Shown here: in pieces, positions 15,783-24,442 of the stretch
Position numbering within the stretch: the first letter of the stretch is position 1
How the letters are laid out: the number at the start of each line of letters is the position of its first letter
Source of the DNA: Rossellomorea aquimaris TF-12
GTDB taxonomy: Bacteria; Bacillota; Bacilli; Bacillales; Bacillaceae_B
Length of the DNA: 64,000 bases
Direction: 5' to 3'
NCBI RefSeq assembly: GCF_001648555.1
Contig: NZ_LQXM01000030.1
Location: 496,001 to 560,000 of the forward strand
Position numbers and translations under genes: made by a program
Notes under the pieces: generated by a model
Told to the model about the DNA's origin: nothing
Databases searched by the model: none
Seen by the model: only the letters and a program-made list of their open reading frames with translations

Positions 15783-18045
15783 ATTTCCATTCTTCTAACA
15801 TAAGCCCTTGATATTTAGGGGTTAAATATCTGTCATCGATTAACAGAAGCACTCCTCTATCCTCTTCAGAACGTATCAGTCTTCCTCCTGATTGAAATAC
15901 CTTGTTTAAGCCCGGATATACATAGGCATAGTCGAAGCCATTCATTCCTTGAGCATTAAAATATTCTTTAATCAGCTCTTGCTCATTACTTGGTTGTGGC
16001 AACCCTACTCCTACAATAATGACACCTGTTAAACGATCCCCTTTTAAATCAATTCCTTCTGAGAAGATTCCACCTAATACTGCAAAACCAATGACAGGCT
16101 TTTCTCGATTTCCATGAAATTGAGAAAGAAATGCTTCCCTTTCATCCTCTCTCATCCCTTGTTCTTGAATGAGGAACGTTGCGTCTATTGATGAAGAGTC
16201 TATTCTTTCAAAGGCTTCACGCATATAGGAATAGGAAGAAAAAAAGACCAAAAAGTTTCCACCATATTTTTTTATGGCTGCTTCGATGGAATCTACAATC
16301 ATCGGCAAGGTTCTGTCTCGATCTTTAAACCTTGTGGAAATAGGTAAAACACCAACATCCCATTGTTCTTTCTGAAATGGAGAAGGAATAAGAAAACGAT
16401 AATCCTCTTCCCTCCCTCCAAGCTGTTTAAAAAAATAGGAAAAGGGATGAAGCGTAGCAGAGAAGAATACCGTTGATTGAAACGATTTCGTTACGTTTCT
16501 AATCACTTTAGAAGGATCGATACAAAATAACTTTATTTCTACGTCTTTGCTGGAATGATCGATTACAAACCGGTGTTCTTGGGAATATATCTTTGAAATC
16601 CTCATAAAGCTTAAGGCATCAAAATACAATTGGAGAAATTCCTCTGACCATTCTTTGCCGTCTTCTCCCAAGCATTTTTCTGCAATCTCCACAAACCCTT
16701 CGATTTCCTCTACAAGCTGTTTATCTAATTCTGTCCTCGCTTCACATCTATTTTCTACTTCTTTTTTCAATTGAAGAAAATATTTATTTACAGAGTTAGT
16801 ACTTTTCTTGATGTGCTCATTGTCACCGTGTAACCTTTTTACTTCTAAAAAGGATGATTTCTTTAATTCTGCTGAATACATCTCCCTGCCTCGACTAACC
16901 AGATTATGTGCTTCATCAATAAGTAAAGCGGTTTTTTTCTTTTTTTCTTCCTTCATTCTTTGCAGAGAAACTTTCGGATCAAAGACATAATTATAATCAC
17001 AAATGACTCCATCTACTAGATAAGTAAGGTCTATGGAAAATTCAAAAGGACAAACCCTGTGTTTTTTTGCATAGCTTTCAATAATAGGTCGTGTCATCGA
17101 CATTTCATTTTTCAAAATATCAATTAAGGCTCCATTGATTCGATCATAGTATCCATTAGCAAATTCACAGTATTCCTTTTGGCAGATCGTTTCTTCCTTG
17201 AAGCAAATTTTATCTTTTGCCGTTAGGGTAACAGCACTGTGTGACAACCCTTGTTTTTCTAATAGAGACAGTGTCTCTTCTGCCACCGTTCGCGTAATCG
17301 TTTTCGCCGTTACATAAAACCATTTTCTTTCCGGCTCGTCAACTATTCCCTTTATGGTAGGAAAAAGAGTTGATATCGTTTTTCCTGTTCCAGTTGGTGC
17401 ATTAGCAAATAAGGTTTTCGACTCTTCGATGGTTTTATATACTGCTCCCGCCAGCTTTTTCTGCCCTTTTCTAAAAGCAGGATAAGGGAAGGATAGATTC
17501 TGTATGCTCTGTTGCCGCCTTGATTGATTATGTAAAAGCACCAATGCTAAAGGTGTATAGGAAACTAGTGTCTCATGAACAATGTTTTCAAGCTCATTTA
17601 ATGAATATTTTCTCAGAAATGTTTTCGTTTTTTCTGTCTCTATTTGTATGTAAGTAAGCTGTACTCCGATGTGGTCTAATTGCCTTTCTTTTGCCAATAA
17701 GAAGGCATAACACTCAGCTTGAGCCCAGTGAACCCTTGCACCTTCCTCAATATCCAGCAAGCTTCTTGCCGTTGATTTTATCTCTTCAATGATGACTTCT
17801 TCGTTTTCATACAGTATTCCATCACATCAGCCTTCTAATTGATAAAGAATTGAACCAGCCATGAACTCCCCTTGAAGGAAGACCTCCTTCTCATCCCCTT
17901 CTTTATAGGCTTTCTGTATTTTTTGGTGGAGCCTGGTGCCTAGGGTCATGGACGATCGAGTCTGAAACCGAACATCAATGCTTCCTTCTTTGTAAACAAA
18001 CTCAACTAATTCCCGTATAGAAACCTTTACTTTCCCTTCCAACAT
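15781..18045 (-). pseudogene. DinG/XPD-type helicase with PD-(D/E)XK N-terminus, interrupted by in-frame TGA
   Basis: A 755-codon reading frame starts at the ATG at 18043-18045 (AGGGTGAT upstream) and runs to 15781, broken once by TGA at 17827-17829. Both halves are in the same frame. The N-terminal part (ELVEFVYKEGSIDVRF, GTRLHQKIQK) and the codons after the stop (CDGILYE, EEIKST) form a RecB-like PD-(D/E)XK nuclease domain. Next come superfamily 2 helicase motifs: NAPTGTGKT, cysteines around CFKEETICQKEYC for an iron-sulfur cluster, DEAHN, and the C-terminal GGRLIRSEEDRG. Homologues usually have Arg where the TGA lies, so one C-to-T or A-to-T change explains it. A TTG-started 659-residue helicase without nuclease, or low-level TGA read-through, are possible. 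Confidence 0.85.
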
Positions 18046-18146
18046 ATCACCCTGGCTTTCTCCCTATAAAAAATATTCTAATTTACCTCACCATTTCATA
18101 TTGTATCTAGTAGACAAGCTTTCTAATTGAAATGGAGGACGTAAGA

Positions 18147-18749
18147 ATGAAAGTAAGATTCATCTTTTATTGTATCGGTCTATTTTGTCTCTCATTAGGT
18201 GTGTCTCTTATTATCAAAGGAGATTTAGGGGCAGCTCCTTGGGACGCACTAGCCGTGGGAGAATCTTACTTGTTCCACCTATCAATTGGTACGTGCATTT
18301 TTATCAATGGCTGTATACTCATTTGCATCAACGCTATTTTATTAAAAGAACGCATAGAGTGGTTGGCGGCTCTTTCTATATTCGTGATTGGAATGCTTGT
18401 GGACTATTGGATAACTGTTGGACTTCGAACCTTAGAGCCTATTGGATTCCTTCAACAGCTAGGACTAGTATTAATGGGCATCTTAATCCTTGGCATCGGC
18501 ATTTCCATCTACCTGCAAGCCAAGCTTCCTTCGAGTCCAATGGATACCTTCATGGTGGCAATCCACTATAGATTCGGATTAAATTTACGGAATTCCCGAC
18601 TCCTAAATGAAGCGATCGCCATTACTTTGGCGATTCTTTTTCACGGTGCTGTTGGGATTGCCACTGTCATTGTTGCCTGTTGTCTTGGATTTATTATTCA
18701 TTTCTTCTATCCTATCATGGAACGTATGTACGATAAATGGAGTTTATAA
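18147..18749 (+). CDS. YczE/YyaS/YitT-family membrane protein
   Basis: 200 residues from the ATG at 18147-18149, placed after GGAGG. It has about five membrane helices and the motif IIKGDLGAAPWDALAVG, typical of the YczE/YyaS group. In B. subtilis YczE affects lipopeptide antibiotic production, but the molecular function of the family is not established. The gene is divergent from the broken helicase gene and is followed by a short perfect terminator. No partner genes are adjacent. Confidence 0.8.
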   Translation: MKVRFIFYCIGLFCLSLGVSLIIKGDLGAAPWDALAVGESYLFHLSIGTCIFINGCILICINAILLKERIEWLAALSIFVIGMLVDYWITVGLRTLEPIGFLQQLGLVLMGILILGIGISIYLQAKLPSSPMDTFMVAIHYRFGLNLRNSRLLNEAIAITLAILFHGAVGIATVIVACCLGFIIHFFYPIMERMYDKWSL

Positions 18750-18776
18750 AAACACTTAGAGTTTTCTAAGTGTTTT
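18749..18776. terminator. Bidirectional terminator
   Basis: AAAACACTTAGA pairs with TCTAAGTGTTTT around GTTT, followed by a T. It lies between the yczE-like and kinB-like genes. Confidence 0.88.
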
Positions 18777-18782
18777 TCGGTG

Positions 18783-20075
18783 TTACATTGCATCTTGAAT
18801 ATCTTCATCAACTTGTTTTAATTGTTCTCTGTTTAAAGGAAGGGTAATGGTAACAATCGTCCCTTTATTAACTTCACTTGCATAATGAACAGAACCGCCC
18901 ATCGCTTCAATGATTCGGATAGATACACTTGTACCAAGACCAGTGCCTCGATCCTTCGTTGTGTAAAACAACGTGCCAAGCCTTCCTAACTCTTCTCTCG
19001 TCATACCTTTTCCAGTATCTTGTACAATAATGACCGATTGATTATTGGTTCTATTTAAGCTTACCTTCACTTTTCCTTGTGGTGGCGTGGCTTCTATAGC
19101 ATTTTTTATAATATTTACAAATGCCTGTTTCAATTTATTCCGATCCGTGTGTAAATATCCATCTTCTTTAACTTCTTCCTCAAGAGAGACTCCTTCTTTT
19201 AATGCATAGGCATTTAATAGCAACGTAACATCAGAAAGAACGTCTTTCACATTGATTTGCTCAATTTTTTCGAATTCCGGCTTAGCAAAATTCAAATAGT
19301 CATTAATGATTTCCTCTGCCCTTCCTAATTCAGTTAAAACAATGGTTAAGTATTCCTGCTGACTCCCCGATGCTTGTTTTTTCATTAATTGAAGAAACCC
19401 TTTTACAACCGTTAATGGATTTCTCACTTCATGAGCAATTGAGGCAGCAAGTTCACCAAGAGTATTAAGCTTCTCCGACTTTAAAATCTCTTCTCTCAAT
19501 AGTTGCTTCTCAAGCATCCATTCATTCAACTGAGCTGCAATTCCTACACCTAACACCTGAATTCCACCAAATGCTAAAACATATATCCCCATTTCTTGAT
19601 TTCCAGATACGGGTATCCCACTTATAAGGGAATAGGAAAGCAGAATAGCCAGCATAACCAAGGCTGGCCAAAACCCTAATAGGACAGCGAAGGACACCCT
19701 CTTTTTAGGAGCATATGTCCAAAATCGGTTTGCTATGAGAAATGGGAGAATTCCTGCAAGGAATGCACTAATAAATCCAAAAACGATGGCATCACCACCA
19801 TTGATGACCCGAGCAGACAGTATAAACAAAAGTACAATTAATCCAGCCTTTCTCCCACCATACAACATGGAAAGGACGAGAGGAATGTAACGGAAATCCC
19901 AATACAACCCAAAGCTTTCATAAGCAAAAATCATACACATAAACGCAGCGAAACCATGAAGAATCCCTATAAAAACAGGGGATTTACCTAACTTATTATT
20001 TTCCAGCAAAGAAGCTTGGATAAGAACAGGAGCCAATATTATTAATACATGCAACAGCAATTTTTCAATCAGCAT
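18783..20075 (-). CDS. kinB: KinB-like sporulation sensor histidine kinase
   Basis: 430 residues, very close to B. subtilis KinB in length and layout. About six membrane helices fill residues 1-185 (5TM-LYT type sensor region). The dimerisation/phosphoacceptor helix contains ASIAHEVRNPLTVVKGFLQL, the N box NIIKNAIEAT, and the G boxes DTGKGM and GTGLGTSVSIRIIEAMGG. KinB-type kinases feed phosphate into Spo0F/Spo0B/Spo0A to start sporulation. No response regulator gene or kapB is adjacent, as expected for an orphan phosphorelay kinase without a local partner. AGGAGA precedes the ATG. Another 5TM-LYT kinase paralogue cannot be excluded. Confidence 0.75.
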   Translation of the reverse strand: MLIEKLLLHVLIILAPVLIQASLLENNKLGKSPVFIGILHGFAAFMCMIFAYESFGLYWDFRYIPLVLSMLYGGRKAGLIVLLFILSARVINGGDAIVFGFISAFLAGILPFLIANRFWTYAPKKRVSFAVLLGFWPALVMLAILLSYSLISGIPVSGNQEMGIYVLAFGGIQVLGVGIAAQLNEWMLEKQLLREEILKSEKLNTLGELAASIAHEVRNPLTVVKGFLQLMKKQASGSQQEYLTIVLTELGRAEEIINDYLNFAKPEFEKIEQINVKDVLSDVTLLLNAYALKEGVSLEEEVKEDGYLHTDRNKLKQAFVNIIKNAIEATPPQGKVKVSLNRTNNQSVIIVQDTGKGMTREELGRLGTLFYTTKDRGTGLGTSVSIRIIEAMGGSVHYASEVNKGTIVTITLPLNREQLKQVDEDIQDAM

Positions 20076-20169
20076 CGATTAGTCTCCTAAAAATATTTAT
20101 TACTTTACACATACGACAAATTTCTCTGAAATCCTTTTTCTGGATGGGTTTTTTGTGAAAAAAAGGTAT

Positions 20170-21138
20170 TTATTGAAGAATGGTGGGAAGGAAGTACTCT
20201 CTATTTTTGGTAGAGTCAGTTGAAGAGAAATTAGATTTCTTTAAAATAGTATAGGTTTGGTCTCTCGATGAGAGATGGAGGAATGTCTTTGCTTCCTGGT
20301 TCGTAATGGTAGGTTTTAGAAGAATGAAAAAATCAGAAAGAGCTTGGACATGAGCGGACTTTGAAGTAGCACGACAATACGAACAAATCCACACCCCACA
20401 TTTTCTCATCATAGGGGATGTTCCACACTCTGGACAAATTACCCCCGTTTGAATATCTTCTTTTTTCAAATTGTAGTATTCAAGACTATTACTAGTTACT
20501 GGTGTATTCGATTTAATAATCTTTTTACTAAGTCTCCGTAAATCTTTTACTTCTAATTTTAATGATTGATGATGTTGCTTATACTCTAACAAAATCTGAT
20601 ATAGATTATGTAAGTGAGTTACATATTTTCTTAGCTCCTCATTGTTTTGTACTTTCAATATGGTTGTAGGATTTGAAATGACCACAAACGATTTGATTGG
20701 CAGTTGATTTATTTTATTTTCCAACAACCACTTTCTAAAAATATATTCCTGCTTCTTCACCTGAGTAATGGGATCTAAAAAGCCCTCCCCCTTTCCATTT
20801 GCTTTCCTAATTAATTGCTTTAAACCCAAATCAAACTCCAACGTACCAAATATATTCTTCACCTCGAGAATCACAGCAAAATATGAGGTTAAAATTAACG
20901 TGTCCATTTGAAAATAATGATTTCCAAAGAGTAGTCTTACATCATGGAAAATAGTAAAATCCTCATCTGCCAGTAACTCTAAATGACGATCAACATCTTG
21001 TTCGCCACGAAAACCAGCTCGTCTTTTCCGTAAATCTTCTTGAATGATTGGAATAAGGGGATGTTCCGGGGATAACCTTCTTAATAATGCCTCGCTTTGG
21101 AGTATTCGTAGGGGAACTTTTCTTTCTTTTAGTATCAA
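20170..21138 (-). CDS. NERD-domain protein with C-terminal zinc ribbon
   Basis: 322 residues starting at TTG, supported by AAGGAGG 8 nt upstream. Residues about 35-160 carry the NERD (nuclease-related) domain: GEQDVDRHLELL, the DTLIL strand and EVKN, which supply the acidic and lysine residues of a restriction-endonuclease-like site. The C-terminal part holds CPECGTSPMMRKC and WICSYC, a four-cysteine zinc ribbon. NERD proteins are predicted to act on DNA, but their substrates are unknown. The gene stands alone, next to the double repeat array. Confidence 0.82.
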   Translation of the reverse strand: MILKERKVPLRILQSEALLRRLSPEHPLIPIIQEDLRKRRAGFRGEQDVDRHLELLADEDFTIFHDVRLLFGNHYFQMDTLILTSYFAVILEVKNIFGTLEFDLGLKQLIRKANGKGEGFLDPITQVKKQEYIFRKWLLENKINQLPIKSFVVISNPTTILKVQNNEELRKYVTHLHNLYQILLEYKQHHQSLKLEVKDLRRLSKKIIKSNTPVTSNSLEYYNLKKEDIQTGVICPECGTSPMMRKCGVWICSYCRATSKSAHVQALSDFFILLKPTITNQEAKTFLHLSSRDQTYTILKKSNFSSTDSTKNREYFLPTILQ

Positions 21139-21266
21139 TAGATCAACCTCCTTTTCATTTTAGAATTCATTCGATTTGATGGGGGTGAAATCCTTCCTTT
21201 TTTTGAGATTCATATTTTTTGTTGGTGTGTTTTTCTTCTACTTTGCTTCGGGTTAGTGCTGGGTAC

Positions 21267-21410
21267 TGTATCCGTGGATTTGACTGGGTTATGCGTGGGA
21301 ATCTAGATTTACCCAGTCGAATCCTCGTTTTATCCGTGAACTCGATCTCTTTATGCGTGAGTAGAACTGATTTATCCGTTTCACTGTGAATAACGAGAAT
21401 GATTCTAATC
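21267..21410. repeat. 21-bp-phased degenerate tandem repeat, array 2, with terminal module
   Basis: Units start at 21267, 21288, 21309, 21330, 21351 and 21372, all exactly 21 bp; the consensus is TTAT(C/G)CGTG followed by variable bases. The array ends in a module at 21376-21410 with the dyads TTCAC-T-GTGAA and AGAAT-G-ATTCT. The module is the reverse complement of the one at 13396-13433. Confidence 0.8.
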
Positions 21411-21442
21411 TTTTACTTGCCTCAGAACAGTCTCCGTACCTT

Positions 21443-21585
21443 TTACCCAATGATCGAACTGTTTTTTGCGTGGAAATTTAGATTAGTCCGTACAAATCCT
21501 ACTTTTTTCCGCGAATTCTCTCTTTTTATACGTACAAATCGCTTGTTTTCCCGTTTCACTGTGAACAACGAGAATCATTCTAATC
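21443..21585. repeat. 21-bp-phased degenerate tandem repeat, array 3, with terminal module
   Basis: A second, more diverged array in the same orientation. The CG of each unit falls 21 bp apart at 21510, 21531 and 21552. It ends with the same module (CCGTTTCACTGTGAA, then ACGAGAATCATTCTAATC). A 64-codon ORF over this stretch is an artefact of the period. Confidence 0.75.
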
Positions 21586-21608
21586 TAATCTGAACACTGA
21601 ACAACAAA

Positions 21609-21653
21609 GAGGTCCGTCCCTCAGCAACCAACTTGGGCTGAGGGACGGACCTC
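21609..21653 (-). terminator. 17-bp hairpin, terminator of the HTH/F1-beta gene
   Basis: GAGGTCCGTCCCTCAGC (21609-21625) pairs perfectly with 21637-21653 across an 11-nt loop. On the minus strand it is followed by a T-rich tail (TTTGTTGTT). The GGTCCGTCCCT core recurs near 40573. Confidence 0.75.
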
Positions 21654-21683
21654 GGACCTCTACAAATCTCTTCCTAGAATGTT

Positions 21684-22736
21684 CTATTTGCTCAGTGTTC
21701 CTTTATATTTCATGTCTACTGGTTTGAGATGGTTGTAGCTGCCGGAAAGAATTTTTTCGATATCTTGAATGCTGTCTTGGATGGAGACTGTTTCTCCTTT
21801 TATTTTGGTGAATTCTTCTGCAACATAGAAAGGTTGACTGAGATAGGCTTCTAGTCTTTCTCCTTTTTCAAATAATTCAAGATCTGCTTCTGGGATTTTT
21901 TCTTTTCCAAGGGTGTTCATGAGTACGCGAATTTCTTTGTAGCGTCTGAGTAATTTCTTGGCTTTGCGGTGGATAGCTGTGTGGTTAGATTCTAAGGCGT
22001 CCTCTTCAACTAATACGGATGTGGATTGAACTGGGTGAATAGCCGGATAAATTCCTCGTGTAGCCAAATCGATATCAAAGTAGCATAAGCTGTCTAGTGG
22101 ACCAAAAGGATCGTCTACGTCAACTGCTTCTCCACTTGGGTCAAATAGGATCGTGGTTACGTCTGGGTATCCTTCAGCTTCAAATCGTTCTCTTAATTCA
22201 TATAACTCTCCTGAAACGATGAATGATCGGTCCACATATAAAATAACGTTCTGCTTTTCTTCAATTAATGCAACTTCTGCAAAGGCATCTTCAATCGAAT
22301 GACATTTTGTATTTACAAACCCCTCTAGATCGCTTAATCCTGGGAATGTTTGATTGGGTGTTAAAAGGATCGAGGAATAGCCTTTCTCCTTTAGGAGCTG
22401 TGTTAACTCAGCTAAAACGACAAATTGACCAATTTGAGATCGTGCAATGAATCCATTTGTCCCTCCCTGTACAATTGGAGCAAATAAATCGAGTGGTTTA
22501 ATTCCTGTTTCAATCATGTTTAATTTCCCTCCTTGAATAATTAATTCGTCCATCGTGCAATTTGCCAGATTCGCTAATGTCAAAATGGTTTTTACTTCTG
22601 CTCTTCCGACTGAGATTTTTCCAGTACATAGATTTGATACTGTTGCGGGCCTTAATCCAACAGACCGTGCAGCAGTTGTTAAATTTGGAACACGTCGACG
22701 TAATAATGATACATTCAGCTTTAAGTGGTCATTCAT
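21684..22736 (-). CDS. HTH domain fused to a degenerate F1-ATPase beta-like domain
   Basis: 350 residues from the ATG at 22734-22736 (GGAGGGTG upstream; the GTG 9 bp earlier lies inside that site). Residues about 18-45 form an XRE-like HTH (TAARSVGLRPATVSNLCTGK). Residues 75-350 parallel the F1-ATPase beta subunit in order: ETGIKPLDLFAPI, a P-loop region reduced to GGTNGFIARSQIGQF with the GKT lost, a Walker-B-like NVILYVDRS, then RGIYPAIHPVQSTS and LSQPFYVAEEFT near the C-terminus. The beta-barrel domain is missing. The protein is probably a DNA-binding regulator that borrowed the beta fold as a sensor or oligomerisation part. It is not an ATP synthase subunit and lies in no atp operon. Confidence 0.82.
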   Translation of the reverse strand: MNDHLKLNVSLLRRRVPNLTTAARSVGLRPATVSNLCTGKISVGRAEVKTILTLANLANCTMDELIIQGGKLNMIETGIKPLDLFAPIVQGGTNGFIARSQIGQFVVLAELTQLLKEKGYSSILLTPNQTFPGLSDLEGFVNTKCHSIEDAFAEVALIEEKQNVILYVDRSFIVSGELYELRERFEAEGYPDVTTILFDPSGEAVDVDDPFGPLDSLCYFDIDLATRGIYPAIHPVQSTSVLVEEDALESNHTAIHRKAKKLLRRYKEIRVLMNTLGKEKIPEADLELFEKGERLEAYLSQPFYVAEEFTKIKGETVSIQDSIQDIEKILSGSYNHLKPVDMKYKGTLSK

Positions 22737-22946
22737 GTATATCACCCTCCTTACTTTATAAGGTAATTCATTTTACTTTTAAAAGCAATACATATTTTCT
22801 TTAAAAAGTAATTAATTTCCTCTTTAACGTAATTTATTTGCAATATGTTCACAATTCTCACGTAATAGTTTTTTTGTGTCCTAAAAAGATGAAGTGAAAC
22901 TTATACTTATTAAATAACAATCTTTTCACTAAAAGGATGAAAGAAA

Positions 22947-23879
22947 ATGAACAAAGTAAAAACGAAACAACCGGTCCAAAATACTTCTCTTTCTATTGGT
23001 CTTGCCCTTCTTTTTTTCTTAATTTTCTTCATAATCGTATATTGGGTACCGGTTAAGAAAGTGGAGACTCCTCCTTTTTTAATAAAAGAGAATAATCGTC
23101 CCCTGGTGATTGCCCATCAAGGGGGAAAACACCTTGCCCCCGGGAATACAATTCCTGCTTTTCAAAAAGCCGTTGATCTGGGAGTGGATGTTATTGAAAC
23201 GGATATACATATAACAAAGGATGGTTATTTGGTAACGATTCATGACCCTACCATTGATGCTTCAACGGATGGAAAAGGAAGTGTAGAAGACTACACCTTA
23301 AAAGAACTTCAACAAATGGATGCAGCTTTTCATTTTCAAGACTTAAAGGGTGAGTATTCTTATCGTGGAAAAGGAGTTTACATCCCTACTTTAGAAGAGG
23401 TATTTCAACGATTTCCACATACAAAAGTAAACATCGAAATCAAAGATGATAACCCTAGTTCAAGAATGGATGAAATTTCTCAAAAGCTTATGTTGCTAAT
23501 TGAAGAATATGATATGGAAGACAAAGTACTTGTAGCTTCCTTTGATCAAAAGATCATCCGAACGTTCCAGAAATACAGTAAAGGAATTGTAGCTACTCAA
23601 GGTGGGAGACAGGAAGCAAAAAAATTTGTCATTCTCCATAAATTGTTTTTGCGTAATCTTTACAAGCCAAATGCTGATGCGTTTCAAATTCCCCTTCAAG
23701 AAGGAAGGGTTGATTTAACTCATAAGGATATTATTAATGGAGCACACCGGAGAGGCCTTCATGTCCATTATTGGACAGTTAATGATAAGTCTACAATGAA
23801 GAGATTACTAGATGCCGGTGCTGACGGCATTATAACGGACCGTCCTGATTTATTAATCGAGGTGATCGAAGCACGATAA
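22947..23879 (+). CDS. Membrane-anchored glycerophosphodiester phosphodiesterase
   Basis: 310 residues. One N-terminal membrane helix (residues about 15-38) leaves the catalytic TIM-barrel domain outside the cell. GDPD motifs are present: the first catalytic His in VIAHQGGKHLAPGNT (usual form HRG...PENT), the metal ligands in VIETDIHITKDG, and the second His in TIHDPTID. The C-terminal WTVND and DGIITDRPD strands are also typical. Such enzymes split glycerophosphodiesters to glycerol-3-phosphate and an alcohol. AAAGGATG precedes the ATG. The HQGG variant in place of HRG is unusual. Confidence 0.88.
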   Translation: MNKVKTKQPVQNTSLSIGLALLFFLIFFIIVYWVPVKKVETPPFLIKENNRPLVIAHQGGKHLAPGNTIPAFQKAVDLGVDVIETDIHITKDGYLVTIHDPTIDASTDGKGSVEDYTLKELQQMDAAFHFQDLKGEYSYRGKGVYIPTLEEVFQRFPHTKVNIEIKDDNPSSRMDEISQKLMLLIEEYDMEDKVLVASFDQKIIRTFQKYSKGIVATQGGRQEAKKFVILHKLFLRNLYKPNADAFQIPLQEGRVDLTHKDIINGAHRRGLHVHYWTVNDKSTMKRLLDAGADGIITDRPDLLIEVIEAR

Positions 23880-23986
23880 AACCCCATTTACAAATATAAT
23901 GGTAATTATGGTTCTTTAGAACTATATAAGTTACTACTATTCTCTGTTACGCTTATAGAAAGTCAAATGACGAAAGAAGAATAAAA

Positions 23987-24313
23987 ATGACAGTAAATGT
24001 GTTTCTAGATGATTACCGACACTGTCCTCAAGGGTACATTCTCGCTAAGGATATTGATGAATGTATTGACCTGCTTCTGAATTTTTCTATCGCTCATCTT
24101 TCATTAGATCATGACTTAGAAAGCAAGACTCGAAATGGGCTAATGCTCGTTCAATTCATGGTGGAAAAACAGCTATTTGCTGAAAGAATTACCATTCACT
24201 CTGCAAACGCTGTTGGTGGGAAAGAAATGTATAAGTACTTAAAAGAGGCACAAAACAACTTCAAGATGCCTCGGTCAATTAAAATTACATTGCGTCCTTT
24301 ACCTCTTAGATAA
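23987..24313 (+). CDS. Cyclic-phosphate processing receiver domain protein
   Basis: 108 residues comprising a single receiver-like domain. The motifs VFLDDYRHCPQGY, LSLDHDLE and ITIHSANAVGG match the family described as cyclic-phosphate processing receiver (cpREC/cREC), a receiver fold whose conserved His and Asp suggest enzymatic action on cyclic phosphates rather than phosphotransfer. It is a stand-alone copy with no kinase or RNA repair genes beside it. A purine-rich AAAGAAGAA lies upstream of the ATG. The biochemical role is predicted, not shown. Confidence 0.75.
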   Translation: MTVNVFLDDYRHCPQGYILAKDIDECIDLLLNFSIAHLSLDHDLESKTRNGLMLVQFMVEKQLFAERITIHSANAVGGKEMYKYLKEAQNNFKMPRSIKITLRPLPLR

Positions 24314-24342
24314 TCTCTTTTTAGAAGAGATTACATATATCG

Positions 24343-24372
24343 AGAACTGTTCTGAGGAACAGTTCTTTTTTG
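24343..24372 (+). terminator. Rho-independent terminator
   Basis: AGAACTGTTC pairs with GAACAGTTCT around a short loop, followed by TTTTT. It ends the cpREC gene. Confidence 0.85.
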
Positions 24373-24442
24373 TTTGTTTTCATTAGGTACCATCTTTCTT
24401 TATAATAGAAAGAAGAGCATTTATTAAAAAGAGGGTTAGTTT

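Noticed and set aside
17827..17829. Selenocysteine at the TGA of the helicase gene
   Set aside because: No SECIS-like hairpin directly follows, the aligned residue in relatives is Arg, and Bacillaceae rarely have the pathway.
21399..21593. 64-codon ORF on the plus strand
   Set aside because: It covers repeat array 3 and its terminal module; no ribosome binding site, composition follows the repeat.
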